DNA from: Aselliscus stoliczkanus
Taxonomy: Eukaryota > Chordata > Mammalia > Chiroptera > Hipposideridae
Length of the DNA stretch: 64,000 bases
Direction of reading: 5' to 3'
NCBI GenBank assembly: GCA_033961575.1
Contig: CM066730.1
Location: forward strand, 114,638,523 to 114,702,522
Shown here: piece by piece, positions 32,666 to 46,309 of the stretch
How positions within the stretch are numbered: position 1 is the first letter of the stretch
Layout of the letters: each line of letters starts with the position of its first letter
Notes under the pieces: generated by a model
The model's input: the letters and a program-made list of their open reading frames with translations, nothing else
The model's database searches: none
Told to the model about the DNA's origin: nothing
Translations under genes and position numbers: made by a program

Positions 32666-35110
32666 AATTAATCAATTTAACCATGCGTCTGCTCCTCAAG
32701 GGCCAGCTCTAGCCCTTGCTCTTCCATGAAACTTTCAGAAACCACTCCACCCCAGAGGTCTGTCTCATGTCCTAGAGTATCACGTCCTCCTCAATCCAAG
32801 GGAGACAATGCAGGTGTTTTGGATGCTCTTGAACTATTGCCCTACTCTGTTACTGATTGTCCAGTTGACTCCTTTGTCATGTATTTACACTTTTCTTCTT
32901 CCAATGAGATAATAAAACTGAGTGTCAGGTCCAGCATGGCTGCCAGCCTCACATCTGGCTTCCTTCTCAAAACGATGCAGGCAAATCCATCTACACTTGA
33001 AGCAAAACATATTAATCCTCTCTAACCCCAGCCTCTATGACTCAACATGACGACCCTCTCACCCTGGACCTCAGCCACTAACCTGAGCTCTGACCTGCTA
33101 CCATGAACCCTAGGTCCCAGCTTTACCTGTGTCTTGGGCACTAGGTTTCAATTTACTCCTTTGTTTGCCCCGGATGTGGTCATTTTAGATGTGATCATCT
33201 TTGTTCTTGCCTGGGGCCTCCATAAGGGGTGGAGTTCTGCCTCTCATCCCCAGACTGGTTCCTAGGGCAGCAGCACCTACACCCAGTTGTCCTGATGCTG
33301 CCAGTTTCCTGCCGGATAGACCTTCCAGGAATGTGCTCTCAGGCTCCCACTGTTAGACCACTCATTTTCGACAATATTTACAATTACTTGCCAATACTGT
33401 AACCTCCAGGATATTATGCCTTATCCACTATCTTCTGGCATATCCCAGCCTGTGGTAAACTACCAGGCCACATTAGGCCAAGGTCTGAGTTATAAGATGT
33501 GGAAGAGAGTCTGTGACATGTACCTCATTTTTCTCTACAGCATGCCTATATGGTGCTTAAACTACTGTAGGCTTACTATCGGAGCTCAGTAAAGATCCAT
33601 TGGCAGATGCAACATAAATAATAATAAAAGATGTCGACTCATAAGATATAATATCTAAGTTTCTTGTGTTTGAAACTCCATGGTTCTCACCCCATCAAAC
33701 CCAACATCTCCTTTTTATAACAAGATTTTATAATCTCCCCCTTTGTTATCTTGAAATGAAATTCACAGAACATATATATCACATATACAGTACATTACCT
33801 AGCTGCATAATTCCCTAAAGACAATTTAAAGGAGAAACAAAAGGCAAGTAATTCACAATAAAATAATATGTATTTAAATATGTACATATGGAAGGCATGA
33901 AAAATAATCAAATGCTTGCATCTGTGTGTGGAATGATAGCCATGAATGCGACTCATATAAGGTAGCATTGCTGCCAGTGAGGTGATTTTTCTCAGTGTCC
34001 AACTGTTGGCAAAGTTGTAATCAAAACAAAACATAATCTCCCCTTAACATACATGGTAGTTGTAAATTCATGGAAAATTAAGTGTGCATTAAAAATGAGC
34101 AGCAAAATATGTAATTGGAGTTGGGTTTTAGGCTTAGGTAATTACACACAGCTTTACCTACATGAATACCTGGCAGGACATTCAAAAGCCATGTGGGATG
34201 CCGCATGATTCTTCACTGTGTGGAACTGTCCTGTGAACAGAGGATGTCTCCCATCCCTGGCTCCACCCAGTATTGTAACATCCCAAAAATGCTGCCAGGA
34301 ATTTTCAAAGTCCTCTATAGTGAGCACTATTGCCTCCACCGAGAAATATTGGTCAATGCACCTATTCAAATTGCCCTGCACTCAGATCACCTCTCAGGCA
34401 GAACATCTCTTCTGGACCTTGAAACCCTTGAGGGTTTGAACAAGTACCTATCTTTAAGATGTTGGCAGACCCCAGGTCCAAGGCCAAGACTGAATGGAGC
34501 CAAAGGTCTCAGCACTACCCAATCTCAAGCCTATGATGCATGAGGTTGCAAGAAGAGGAGATTTAGTTGCATGGTGGAAATACCAAGAGGTTCCCTCTAG
34601 CCAATTAATTAGATTAAAAGGCAAAACTATCAGCACTTCCTTACTTCGCTTACTCTACCATACATTCATTTTGCACTTCAAAGCCATTGAATTTAAGGGT
34701 TGACATTAAATCTATCCCTCTGTATGTAGCATTTAGATGCATCTCTAATACTTGCATTTCTTGTCTACCAGACCACTCTTTCCTTCCCATCCCTCTGCCA
34801 TGTCTCCTGATACACATGACAAAACGCCTATTTCCCCTGTGTGCCTTTTGGTCAGGCCCTCTCTCTCTAACCTTAAATTGCTAGTCCTACCTTCCAACTG
34901 GCCTTCCTATTACAGTCTTTCCCAGCTCTAATCCTTCCTGCATTTCTACATAATCTACACAGACCCAGACTGTTTTCCAATGGCCCTCATCTGGTTCTCT
35001 CAGGGAAGGAACCCTGAATGGTCGTCCCACTTTGTGTGACTTCAGTTGCATCCTGACATTTCCCTAAGCACTCCTATACCTTTTGCTTTTTAACATCTAC
35101 CTTCTGTTTC
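32666..35110. other. Unique sequence, no gene seen
   Basis: Short frames at 32726-33025 (99 codons) and 34193-34543 (116 codons) are not recognisable and are overlapped by frames on the other strand or in other phases. No named repeat. Confidence 0.45.
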
Positions 35111-35119
35111 CATAAAGTG

Positions 35120-35350
35120 GGAACTCAGTTCATGTGGCTTTCTACTCCATCCTCTGGGACTTTTCTCTTGCTGTTGGACTAGAATGACTTTTCTCCTTCC
35201 TTTCACCTAGTAAATTCTCATAGTACTTCAGAACCAGCTTAAATATCACCTCCTCCAAGAAGCTTTCCTAAATTCTCTCTCCCTCTGAATTATTGCACCA
35301 TTTTCATAGTGAGTCTGTTTTGCTTCGACCTTTAAAGCAACTTGTCCTAA
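35120..35350 (+). repeat. L2 fragment
   Basis: CAGAACCAGCTTAAATATCA, CCTCCTCCAAGAAGCTTTCC, TAAATTCTCTCTCCCTCTGA and a pyrimidine-rich approach follow the L2 3' region. Confidence 0.65.
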
Positions 35351-37045
35351 TAGCATAATTATTTAGCACATTCTTATGGTTTTATGAACTCAAAAGGAAG
35401 TTCTTGTAGCTTGATCCCATATTTGAAATATTTAGGGAAAAGTTTCTTAACCTGTCCTTGAAAATCATTTCCTTTTTCCTCAAGTAACGTAGAATTCCCT
35501 CAGGTGAAACCAGCTGGCCCAGAATAACAGGTTCCCCTCTTTCAGTTGCAACATTAGTGCATTGCAAATAGAGATACAACTTCGTGGTAGCTTTAAAAAC
35601 AGTAACTAAGAAAATAGTAAATCAACACAACAGCCAACTAATAGCACCATGATGCTTTCATGTACGAATTGGAATGTGAACACTGAGATTTTCATTTCAT
35701 GGTTGAAAAATACACGAGTTGACCCAAATACTAATTTCTGCATCTCCATCATTTACATATCATGGGTCAGTAATCATTCCTTGCCTAAATGGCTTTCCAA
35801 ATGAAAAGCTGTAATATTGTAATGGTTTATCATATTTACAAACATCGCAGTGTGCTTACCCCCTTGATGCTTTGGATTCGCAAACAAGCAGATCCCATTC
35901 TCTGAGAAGGCAGGAGCAGTGCTGGAGTGGAGTGGGTGAGTTCCCTGAGGAGAGATCCATTTGTTTTTTCCTTCCTAACTGTCATGAGTCAGGAACCTGT
36001 ACTCCGTTGGGACACCTTCCAGTCACCTCATTTCTCCTGCGTGCTGTTTGGTCAGCAGGGGCCAGGTATGGGCTCTGCCTCTGCTTCGCTGATTGTTCTC
36101 CTCTCTGGGGCTGAAAAATCTAACTGCTTTGAAAAAATGACTTCTTGGGAAGCCGGAACTGCTGAGAGGGCCAAGCGTGATATTTGGGAAGGGTAATGCA
36201 ACCTGGTGGTTTTTATTACAGTTAAGAACAGCATCAAGTGAAATGTCTAAGATGATTTTTTTCCCTCATCTTAATGCTAGAACAATACAAATCAACACTT
36301 GATTTAACCGGCCTTTTATGTAAACCCCACCCTTGTTGCTGGATTTCACAGTGCCCTGCGTTACCCACTTCATCAGGAATCTTGCTCTTGCCATTGGGCG
36401 ATAGGTCTCTTAGAAATCTGTGTTTTTAAAGATTAAGAGTTAGAGACACAGATTGAATGAGAAGCTGGTAGAACAATTACACCCTACCCCAGCAGGCTTG
36501 TTTTATACACTGGCCTTGCTCTGTAATTATAACTTGAGGTTGAATGTCAGCAACAAGTATTTGTGGGGACAGTCACCCTTTCTTCATTCACATAAATCCA
36601 CACTCTCAGCCCAAGGTACTCTCTAACCAACACCTCTATGTCAGGCTTCTGTTGCTCCCACTTTGGCACAAACACTTAAAAGGAAACTAAAAAGAAAAAA
36701 GTGTTGAGGTCATTTATTAGACTCTCCTGTGAATTCGGTTTCAGGACTAGAAAGCAATGCAGTAGTTGTGTGATTTATGAAATCCCTCCTGCTGCCGCTT
36801 TTCCTTATTTTTAGGGTGATGTACAGGAAGTGAGTTAGCTAGGAGTTGACTGGTCACATTTCACACCATTGCCTGTGAGTTCTAGAATGGAGGGCATAAA
36901 AACAATAATGTGGACAGAGACGTGGTGGGGAGGGATTTAGCTGTTAATGGAAATTTCTTTTTCAGACCCTCTGGAAAAAAATGTTACCTTTTAGAAGATG
37001 GATCTCCCTTTTTTTCTTTTCTCCCTGGCCCCTATGTTAAATCTC
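35351..37045. other. Unique sequence, no gene seen
   Basis: 35860-36540 is a repeat-free block of mixed composition with overlapping plus-strand frames of 80-89 codons. Neither looks like a known protein. Confidence 0.4.
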
Positions 37046-37046
37046 T

Positions 37047-37050
<4 letters not shown>

Positions 37051-37098
<48 letters not shown>
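37051..37098. repeat. (GT)24 microsatellite
   Basis: An uninterrupted GT run preceded by CTCTCTCT. Confidence 0.95.
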
Positions 37099-37099
<1 letters not shown>

Positions 37100-37410
37100 G
37101 AGGGGAACAGGCAGAAAGGGAGGAGAGTGGAAAGTGATTGTTATCATCCCAACGTCCTTCTTCTCTAGCTGGCTGCAGCTCTGTTTATGAAATGCCAAAA
37201 CAAAAGTGAGCTCACGCCTGTGTGCTTCTATCGTGCAAGGTTCCTGGGTGCCAGATGGGCACTTTGTGACTGTATGAGCGTGGATTATTTCATTTCCTAC
37301 ATCTGGGACTCCAAATGGCTGCCCAGAATGCCACAGGAGAGAGGCACTGCTTCTCAGCTGGGGGAACCTACCTTCACCAGGGACCCCTGTGGAGCAGAGG
37401 GGACTAGGCC

Positions 37411-37475
37411 AGCAGTTCCCAAGCTAAATCTGAAAGTTCACACACACCAGGGCCATTGGGGACACTTTTAGAACC
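37411..37475. mobile_element. Possible hAT (MER5-like) end
   Basis: GCCAGCAGTTCCCAAGCTAA and ACCAGGGCCATTGGGGACAC recall one terminus of Charlie-group MITEs. Short, so weak. Confidence 0.35.
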
Positions 37476-40400
37476 CAGGACAAGATAGAAATAAACAATA
37501 ACCAATGATGTATGTCAGCTGCAGTTTAAAAAAGAAAAAAAAAGGATAAAGGAAAGAACAAATGAAAACAGAACATAAGCATTTTCCTTGTTTGACCTAG
37601 GAAGATGTTTTAGAAATAATGTTTTGTGTTCCAGTTTTGAAATTCTGTTGTGACCTAGTCACAGACTTGATATTGCCAGTGGTACAGATAAGTGAACTTA
37701 AATGGTCTGAGGAATGCCAGCCTGTACCACAGCCTCTTGGCCTCTTTATCACTTTATTTTGATTAATGGGATGGGGTATATAGTAGCAAGGATGTTTCCT
37801 TTCCCCCAGTACTGTACCAAAATTGAATGTACAGAGAGGCAGCACATTCACTGCTGTCAGATGAACCCAAGAGACATCAACCATCCAAAACGCAGGTTCT
37901 TCGTGTCTTCCTGTTTTTAGATTTATTGAAAATCCTCACCATTGTCTCCATTCCTCCCCCCTCAAAAATAGTTATCCAAATCACTCAATTTGTCCTGCAA
38001 GAAAAAATTTTTTTACAAGAATATGTGACTTAATGTTTTCTAAAAAATCTGACAGTTGACTTAACTGTTTTGCATAAGATATTTACAAACCACAGCAGAT
38101 TAAAGGGGGGTTTTATGCATTTTCACATCCTGCTTGGTTTAAAGCAGCAATTTTCTGCAAGGACAACAGAGAAAAAAAATACATGCTTTACACTGCTTAT
38201 ATTAATTACATTTTTTCATTACCCGTCATGTTTTCTGCAGGCTTGTGTATTATTACTGCAAAATGTAATGAAATAGAAAAGGAAAAAAGAATGGACTTCT
38301 GGGAAATTTTCCAATTCTTGAAATGCAATGTTAATTGAGAGCTATTTTTAGGGCTGCACAGATAGCGCAGGACCCAGTGCCATCAGTACAAATGGGTCCA
38401 GTCCAGGTACAGCTTCCCTAGTGACAGCCCCAGGCTCTGCCACTGGAGAGCTTGAAAATCTCCATCTTGCTTCGTGCCAAGTCTACCGAAGGGCATGGAA
38501 GGATTTCTACAGATGAGCTGCCCACACGAAAAGCAAGGAGACATGATAGAGCTCAGGCCACAATGAGGCTTAGTAGTGATACCCAACCTCATCTTCAACC
38601 TCCATTCCATCAGAGTGAAAGAAAACTAATCAGTATTTAAGCAAATGGTAACATATAATGAATGCTTTCCAAAGCTCTTAAAAATGTAGAATCCAAAGTG
38701 CCCATAAGGTGGTAACAAACAAGACCTTTTATCAGGAATCTTCCCGCACTGCTGGAGAATTACAAATTCTTACTCTTGGGTACATCCTGCCAAGGACTTG
38801 AAGGGAGTTGTCTGAGAACCAGGAACTTGATAGATTGGAAAAACTGTTGTTCATTTTATTACCAAACTAAATAGACCTTAGAATTAACTTCCCATTTGAT
38901 TAATCTGAATAGGTGACTCTCAAATCCACTGACGGCTTTCTGTATTACTTCTGTGCCCCAGAATCCCATTTCCTGATATAGTGTTGGAACCAACCCTGCA
39001 AATGATGGACGATGTATAGCAAACATGTTTACAGGGGCCATGTGTTCTTTCAAGAAGGTCTCAGAATGGCTTCAAAGAATTCAGAAACTCTGGGCTCAAC
39101 TGAAAATTCCTGATCTCAACATACCATAATTAGCATTTGAGGCTTTCTTAGTGAGTGTCCTAGCCACCCCTAAACATTAATCTCTTGCAAATGCATTCTG
39201 TAAAAAAAAAAATAAATAAATAAGCAACTGCTAAAATCACTCAATTTCTATAATTTTTATTGTTGCTTCCACTTTCACAAAGTAAAGGTAAACATCCATA
39301 AAAGTCATCTGGCCAAAACTTGCTTAGGCTATCAGACTCAGAAATCCAGTTATGAGCAACATTTCTCCCAGTTGTGAACTACAGGAAAGAGCAAAGGGAA
39401 AATGCTTTCTAGCCACTAGTCTTCCCTGAGCTATGAAATGAGGCAGATACCCAGCTTGTCCATCCCCGCTGCTCTGAGCCATCCTTCCACGGTCCCAGTC
39501 AGTGAGTGCTGTGTGCTCACTCTGAAGTCAGCAGTTGCAATATTGTAGTACAATGTTGTTGTCAGAGACAAGTGGGCTATCTGCCCTGGGACTATCGCTT
39601 TAGCCCTGACTGACATTCTTTAGGGTAAAGTATGTCATAGAGAGAGAAATTCCAACATTTTAGGAGTGTCTTCCAGTCAAAAGTCAATTACAAGAGCAAC
39701 TGATAACACCAGTGGAGTTACATGGAGTAAGAAGGCGAAATGGAAATGGTACATGAGAACCTCAAGTTCCTAGCTGGGTAGAGAGAAACATGCCATTCCC
39801 CATTGCCTGGATTCAAATCAAGAAGATTAACAGAGATAGTTCCTGTCTAGCCTAGCCCACATTCAGTAGCATTTAAGGCTGGGCCAACCAGCTGGTCAAT
39901 ATTTCTGGCTTATATCTCCTGCTCATCACCATAATGACAATAGGCGACCTTCTAAGCAGTTCCTGTTTTGCTCCAAGCCACTCCCCTTGTGGGTCTATAT
40001 TTGAAGACACCAAAAATGCTTCTTTGAGGGGACATGTGCAACATCCTCTCTCTGAAGGCTTTGCAAGAACAGTTCCAAAAAATAAGTCCCCTTTCTTTAC
40101 TCAGCAAATCTGGCAAATTTTTATTATTCCAACTAATCTTTTCAAGCCTTCAGAAAAGTTTGTGCTGATTTGAAGAGGAGCTCCTACAAAAGAAATAAAA
40201 AGCAAATTTCGAAACTCATAGGATTACTTTTCAAAATCTTAATTTATTCCACAGTAATGGAATAGGGGAAGAAATAAACAAGTAAATACGGTACTTGGTG
40301 TTCCAAACTGGCCATTCATCAAGATGCATCAACACCACCCAACTTAAGTTTCACAAGTGCAATATTTTCAGGACTAGTAGAACTTTTGTGACCTGTATAA

Positions 40401-42122
40401 CTGAGCAGAACTTCTTGGTTAAGATGGGCCTGAGGCTGGACCTCAGCTCTCAGGGCTAAATTTCTTCATTCAATCCTTCTTCTAGGTCACTGTCAAAACC
40501 ACTGGTAATTTTACACTGCAGTGATCTGTGCCTTTTCCTGGCCTGAGGATAAATAGAAAACTTAACAGTTCTGAGAGCTGTTGACACCATGTACTCAGAA
40601 ACACAATCAGAAAACGTTAAAGGAAACCCTTTAGGATGTGAATGAAGGATGTGGACATTCACACATGGAAACTCTCCACATGATGCCAGCTTTGCTCCCC
40701 TGCTCTGTAGCCAAAACAATGACCAGGGCAGAGAGAGTGAAGGAGCACATGCCTGAGGCTTCAATAGAACACAGAGAGGATGACCACTCAGCAAAGCTTT
40801 GAATGAGCATTTGCTGGTAACCAGGGGATTCTAGGGTGCTCAACCGAGGGTACACAATGACACCCACGGTGCCCATGGGAGGACAGAAAATACAATTCCT
40901 TCCCAAACACTGTCAAATGTAGTTGTTTGCTCTCCTGTTTGACAAACACACCCTGACACATTTTGAAGTAATTTCCGCCATTAAGTAGGTAGCCACCCAA
41001 TCTAAGCTCACTTAAAGAAAAAGGATGTGGAGATGCATTTTCTGAACCCTACAATTGGATACTTGGTCTGATGACAGGACAGTATATTTGAACTGAGAAC
41101 AATTAGGGTACCTGATGATTTCTATCAGTATAAGCGATAAGGAAAAGTTAAAATGGAAGGAGAAGGGGTGGCTGCAGAGAAAGTGATCCCAGGATTCTTG
41201 CTTTGAACCATGCACTAGACAGACACATGAGGGCTCAGATCTAAATGCCCCTCTAGCCCTGGGTCTCATTTGAGTAGCCTAAGCAATAACCCCAAGTCTT
41301 CTCCTCTATATACGACGAAAGATATTTCTAGTTTCTCTCTCACAAATACAGAAGTCTCACTGTTTCCCTTTTTATTTGCCAGGGATAGATGTAGACAGCT
41401 TCATTCTCGATTTAATTACTATTCACTCAATATAAATGGCTTTCATTCTTTTTCATTCACTTACTTATTCACTCAATATTCTATACCAAGTGCTGATCGA
41501 GGCACAGGATATTCACAGGTAATTAAGCCATTGTCCTACTCGGTGGAAAAATTAGGGATGTTTAATGTGTTATATGTGAAGGCAGTGACAGAAGTATGTG
41601 GATGATGCCGTGACTGCAAAATGGAGAGGGTGATTAAATAGAGGGGATAGGTTTCAAGACCCAAAGTTTTCTGATAAATAATGACTGAGAGAGAACAGTA
41701 AGGGTCTTAAGGCTTTCCCTCATTAAAATAAGGATCTAGGACTTTGTGCATCCCTGTCTGAGCCCTCATCCTGCCATGGGCGTGGGTTTAGAAGCCTTCC
41801 TTCAAGTCCTTAGATTGAGATGCTATGTGAGTCTCAGAAAGAGAAGAGGGGGCTGTTTAAGCTATTTTTCAGAGTTAAATAAATCTACAATTGGACTATG
41901 AGCAATGGCCTTTGGCAAGTCCTTGGCTCAGGTGCAAGGAAACCCCTTGTTCAAGTGGAGAACAGGTCCCCTGCTTAGAGGTCCATCCTGGAGGTGAGAG
42001 GCTGTGAGGAAGTACCACGGGGATTGGCGGATGGCACGCTGAACTCTGCCCCACAGAAAGCAGAGCCATGGAGAGGGTTCTCCCACGGCAGCTGAAAAGG
42101 GATGATTAAGAGGCAGCGTAAA
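37476..42122. other. Unique sequence, no gene seen
   Basis: A long stretch with only simple A-rich tracts (37530, 39200) and an old repeat scrap at about 41460-41530. Frames of up to 112 codons occur on both strands; none shows a motif or family resemblance. The segment 38350-38640, starting GGGCTGCACAGATAGCGCAG, has a SINE-like feel but no confirmed family. Confidence 0.45.
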
Positions 42123-42209
42123 GGGCCAGCCGAGTGGCGCGGTGGTTAAGCGCTGGCTTAGGAAGCCAGCGGCCTCGCTTCAGTCCCACATATGAGGGCC
42201 AGTGACACT

Positions 42210-42240
<31 letters not shown>
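42123..42240 (+). mobile_element. tRNA-derived SINE, short type
   Basis: Head GGGCCAGCCGAGTGGCGCGG, stem CTGGCTTAGGAAGCCAG, B box near GCTTCAGTCCCA, core GGGCCAGTGACACTGCCCTC and a pure A tail of about 24. Flanked by GAGGCAGCGTAA (42110-42121) and GAGACAGCGTAA (42241-42252). The long uninterrupted tail suggests youth. Confidence 0.92.
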
Positions 42241-42252
42241 GAGACAGCGTAA

Positions 42253-43695
42253 GTCACATGGATCCTGTCCTAGCATTATGCTTCTGAAGATGATGATGAT
42301 GATGAACAAAATGACAAGTGAGCTATGATATTCCTATAAAAAACTTCCTGTCCTCTCTTGCCTTCTTTTCTTCTCCTATTCTCTTTCCAGTCTCCAAATC
42401 TATTTCTCCAACTCTCTGATGATTCAAACCTGTTTTCCTATAAAGACAACCTGAAAATGTCCTCCACATAGGCCCCTAAGCCACCCGAAGCCTGTCTCCC
42501 TTGCTAACAATGACGACAAGGCTCATCTCAGCTGACACAAGGCATTTTTCCATGGAGTATTTGATGGTTCTGTGTTTTGTTCTGATGATTGTTAGCTCTT
42601 CTAGTTCATTGGTGTTGGAAATAAATCACATCTAACCTCTTTTGTACTAAAATTAACTTGTCTCCTTGGACTGATTATCTTGCCCTTGGTCTCTGCGGAG
42701 TTGCACCCACAGGATCTCCAACGTGCCTGGCAGCCCGAGCAGTTTGCTAAAGTTTCATGTGACGGAAGTGAGGCAGGCTTTCCCAGGCTCCAGTCAAGAG
42801 GGCTTGGCTCTCCTAAAAACAGCAGAAAGGCTTTAGCAAAGTGCAGAACCAATGCAGGAAACAGAACACCTCTCACACGTATGTGTAGCAAAGGCTCTGG
42901 TGGGACCGGAAACTAGAGCATTTTGAACATGTCCATCTGTCTGGCTACCAAGTGGGCTTTACTTTTCTCAACAATATATCATAATTATAGTTGGAACATG
43001 TCAGAAATAATTTTCCCTGGTACAATTATTTTCTTTGAAGAAGAAAGAGCACAATTCAAGGACAAAAAATTGGGGAAAAAAATAAATCTTATCATTTTTA
43101 AACCTGGTAAATAGGTAAGAGGTGCTGCCACAATGTAAAGCATAAGCAAAGGTTCTTCTTTAGAGAGTAGGAAGAGTGGCCCACAAAATGAGAAATAAAT
43201 TCAACAGGGGAGGAAATGGGACAGGAGTGGTGTCAACTGACAGGCAGCTGGTTTATCCCTAATTTCAAGAGCTGACCCTAATTACACTAAACCAATGTGC
43301 ACTGCTTATCTATTGAAGTTGTCACCCACCCTTGCAGAGGCAAGGATGACCACATGCTGACCTGAAATTGCTTTTTCTCCAAGAGGATGCTCTGCCGACC
43401 TCTTGGACATCTCCCCAATTCATTCTGTAGGTCTTTCTGCATTCCCCTGATTCTAAAAGTGGACTCTCAAATTGAATTCAGTATAATCAAAATCCCAGAA
43501 CCATTACAAAACTTAAAAACTTGTTTCTCTTCCTGATTTCCTGATTCCTACTAACAGAAGTACCATTCTGCTAGACATATATGCTTAAGATCTGAGCAAC
43601 AAACATCACCCCGCTACCCCACACAGCACTCTAATTCACTAGTCTTCATCACAACCCTCTCCTTCCAGAAACACCATTAATGCCTTTTCTTCAGC
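42253..43695. other. Unique sequence, no gene seen
   Basis: Short GATGAT run at about 42286-42303. Nothing else recognised. Confidence 0.45.
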
Positions 43696-43699
43696 TACT

Positions 43700-44110
43700 A
43701 CAGGGCAGCACTCCGATTACTCCCTTATGATTCCATAATTTTAGTCAGACATTAAAGGGGCTCTATCCATAAACCAGCTTCATTCTCCTGAAAGAAGCCT
43801 CAGCTCCAGCCGTGCCTGTCTCCTAGAACCATCTTGCTCATTTTTACCTTCAAGTCTCTATTCATGCCATGCCCTACACCTTGAATGCCTCATCCTTCTC
43901 TCCATGTGTTAAAACCCTCCCCATTTATCAAAGTAGAGCTCAAGACCCATCTCATCTTTGAAGTTTGGAGGTCGTAAGTCCATGCTAGTCTCTCCCAGTT
44001 CCATTGAGCCTGTATGGCAATTAAAGTCCTCACTACTCATTTGACACTTATCAGTTACTCTCTTATGTTATCATTAATTCGGCAAACATTTTTGAGCACC
44101 TACCATCTCC
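43700..44110 (+). repeat. L2 fragment
   Basis: Pyrimidine-rich L2-like text: ATTCATGCCATGCCCTACAC, CTTGAATGCCTCATCCTTCT, GTAGAGCTCAAGACCCATCT, then AACATTTTTGAGCACCTACC towards the end. Diverged. Confidence 0.55.
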
Positions 44111-44399
44111 CTGATGGCAGGCTCTGTAATATTTGCTAATCATAAAAGGTTAACAAGAGATAAGAAGTATGGAGGAAAAGGGAGGATGGCCAGAAAACCA
44201 AGTTCAAAAGAAGGAATCTTTAAATAAAAGAGATGTGAAGATGTCCAACACCATAAGAACAGGGACGAGTTATTAAGTTGTCATCTCTGAGCCCCAAGCC
44301 CACCTTTTTATTCTCCCCTTTGTGATGCTTGACTGGGACTCTGCAAACATCATTTTTTGCTTTGCCAGTTGACTTCCTGAAAAGCCCTGTTAATAAGGA
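44111..44399. other. No recognised content
   Basis: Unique sequence. Confidence 0.4.
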
Positions 44400-44985
44400 G
44401 TGCTAGAGAAAGACAAATGGCTGTAGGAGGGAAAAGAGACCTATTCCTTCCTATGTGCTACCTGTTGCTTCCTGTGGGTTTCCTGTCTGTTTGTGGTTCC
44501 CATGAGCATCATCGCAGCAATAGTTCTTCACCTCATCAGTGGCAGTTCCTTCTGGTAGCAGCAGCTGAATCCAGTTTGAAGTTTTTCCAAATCATAGAAC
44601 CAGCCTCTTTGCACACCCCTCCCCCCATCCTGAGACACCACTACATACCGGCCAACATGTGTTTTTCTCCTCAGAGTCTGGGTCCCACTCTTTTTCTAAT
44701 GCAGAGGCACCAGCAGCAGCCAAGTATCACCTTCTCCTCAGAGGTCTGACTTTCATCTCCACGGGCTCCTCCTTTACCCTTCTAAGTTTTAATAATTACA
44801 ATCTATTCTTTTTGCTCTCTCAGCCCTAAGGGTGATAAATGCTTCCTACTTTCACAATATCTTATAGTCCCCTTTGTACCCTTTCAGTTACCTAGGTAAC
44901 ACTTTTTTTATATTAAACTCTCTATATTCAGTAACTGGTATGGGTTCTAGCTCCTGATTGGACCCTGACTGATACGGAAGAACTA
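44400..44985 (+). mobile_element. LTR-like retroelement fragment
   Basis: GGGTGATAAATGCTTCCTAC, CTTTTTTTATATTAAACTCT and TCCTGATTGGACCCTGACTG, ATAC resemble the end of an old mammalian LTR or retroposon. The 110-codon frame across it (44417-44749) is not a recognised protein. Family unresolved. Confidence 0.4.
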
Positions 44986-44999
44986 GTTTAGGGGCATAG

Positions 45000-45571
45000 A
45001 TTAAAATAGTACAAAGTTACCACTAAAAAGCTAATAGATAAATTAAATATTCAAACAATCCAAAAGAAGGAAGGAAAGGGAAGGAGAGGGGGACAATTCA
45101 CAGGGAACAAATTAATCCAAGGCTATCGTCAGTTATATTAAAATTTAATGGACTAAACTGCCCAATAAAACGCAGAAATTAGAAGAATTGATTTTTAAAA
45201 TGCAAGATCCTACAATATTCAGTCTATGAGAGACACACTTAAATATGACATACATTGATTGAAAATAAACGGATAAAAACATATATAATACAAAGAGTAC
45301 ATCCAGAAAGACTGGAAGGACTATATTAATAACAGATAAAGTAAACGAGTATTTCAAAGATGAACATGGACATTTTATACGATTAAAGAGTAAGTTCATC
45401 AGAAAAACGTAACGATCAAAAATTTGTATATGCATAATAACAGAGTTTCAACATATATGAAGCAAAAACTGACAGAATTAAAGGGAGAAGTATACAAACC
45501 ACAATCATAGTGGGAGATTTAAACACCCTTCTCTCAACAATTCATAGAACGATCAGAAAAAAAAATCACCA
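45000..45571 (+). pseudogene. Old L1 (L1M) ORF2 endonuclease region, first part
   Basis: Wording follows the ORF2 N-terminus of old L1s: CAATCCAAAAGAAGGAAGG, ATTAAAATTTAATGGACTAA, GACTGGAAGGACTATATTAA (equivalent to the ..GGVAILIS.. endonuclease segment), CAGAGTTTCAACATATATGA and ATCATAGTGGGAGATTTAAA (GDFN-type motif). Many stops and frameshifts; dead. It resumes at 45998 after a transposon. Confidence 0.75.
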
Positions 45572-45997
45572 CAAGCATATCTCAGAGATATTCTGGGTTC
45601 AGTTCCAGACCACCACAATAAAGCAAATATCACAATAAAACAAGACACATGAATTTTTTGGTTTCTCAGTGCATATAAAAGTTATGTTTACACTATATTG
45701 TAGTCTATTGTGTGCAATAGCATTATGTCTAAAAAGTGTACATACCTTAATTTAAAAAACTTGTTGCTAAAGAAATGCTAAGACAGTGATCACTGATGAC
45801 CATAACAAATATAATAATAATGAAAAAGTTTGAAATAGTGCAAAAATTACCAAAATGTCACACAGAGACAAAAAGTAAGCAAATGCTGTTGGAAAAATGG
45901 CACCAATATACTTGCTCAATGCAGGGTTGCCAGAAACCTTCAATTTGTAAAAAAATAATGCAGTGTCTGTGAAGTGCAATAAAATGAGGTATGCCTG
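45572..45997. mobile_element. Tigger1-type DNA transposon, internally deleted
   Basis: Ends are inverted CAAGCATATCTCAGAGATAT and CAGGCATACCTCATTTTATT (right end, read inward). The left part has AGTTCCAGACCACCACAATA, AAGCAAATATCACAATAAA and GCATATAAAAGTTATG. The right part has ATGGCACCAATATACTTGC and TTCAATTTGTAAAAAAATAA. This matches both ends of Tigger1 with the transposase interior lost (426 bp left of an about 2.4-kb element). It sits inside the L1 ORF2 remnant. Confidence 0.9.
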
Positions 45998-46260
45998 TAT
46001 ATATATAGAATATCTGATAACACTATCAACATGATCTAATAGATACTTATAGATATTTATACAATTCACCATCCAACAATTTCTTTTCAAGTGCAATTAT
46101 ATGTTCACTAAGCTAGACCATAAGCCTATGTTAGACTATAAAACAAGCTGCCAAAATTTAAAAGAATTGAAAACCATGATAATAGCAGAGAATTAAACAA
46201 CCAACATGTAATTTGAACTCAGCCCCAGAAATTAAAACAATGACAAAACTATCAACACCA
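45998..46260 (+). pseudogene. Old L1 ORF2 endonuclease region, continuation
   Basis: ACACTATCAACATGATCTAA, AATTCACCATCCAACAATTT, CTTTTCAAGTGCAATTATAT and GACCATAAGCCTATGTTAGA follow the L1 endonuclease segment that comes after the part ending at 45571. Confidence 0.75.
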
Positions 46261-46309
46261 ACATTACCAACTAACTCTCTCTCCAAAATAATTTACACCA
46301 AACTTTCCA

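Noticed and set aside
38452..38640. 62-codon frame near a SINE-like phrase
   Set aside because: No family resemblance, and a minus-strand frame of 75 codons overlaps it.
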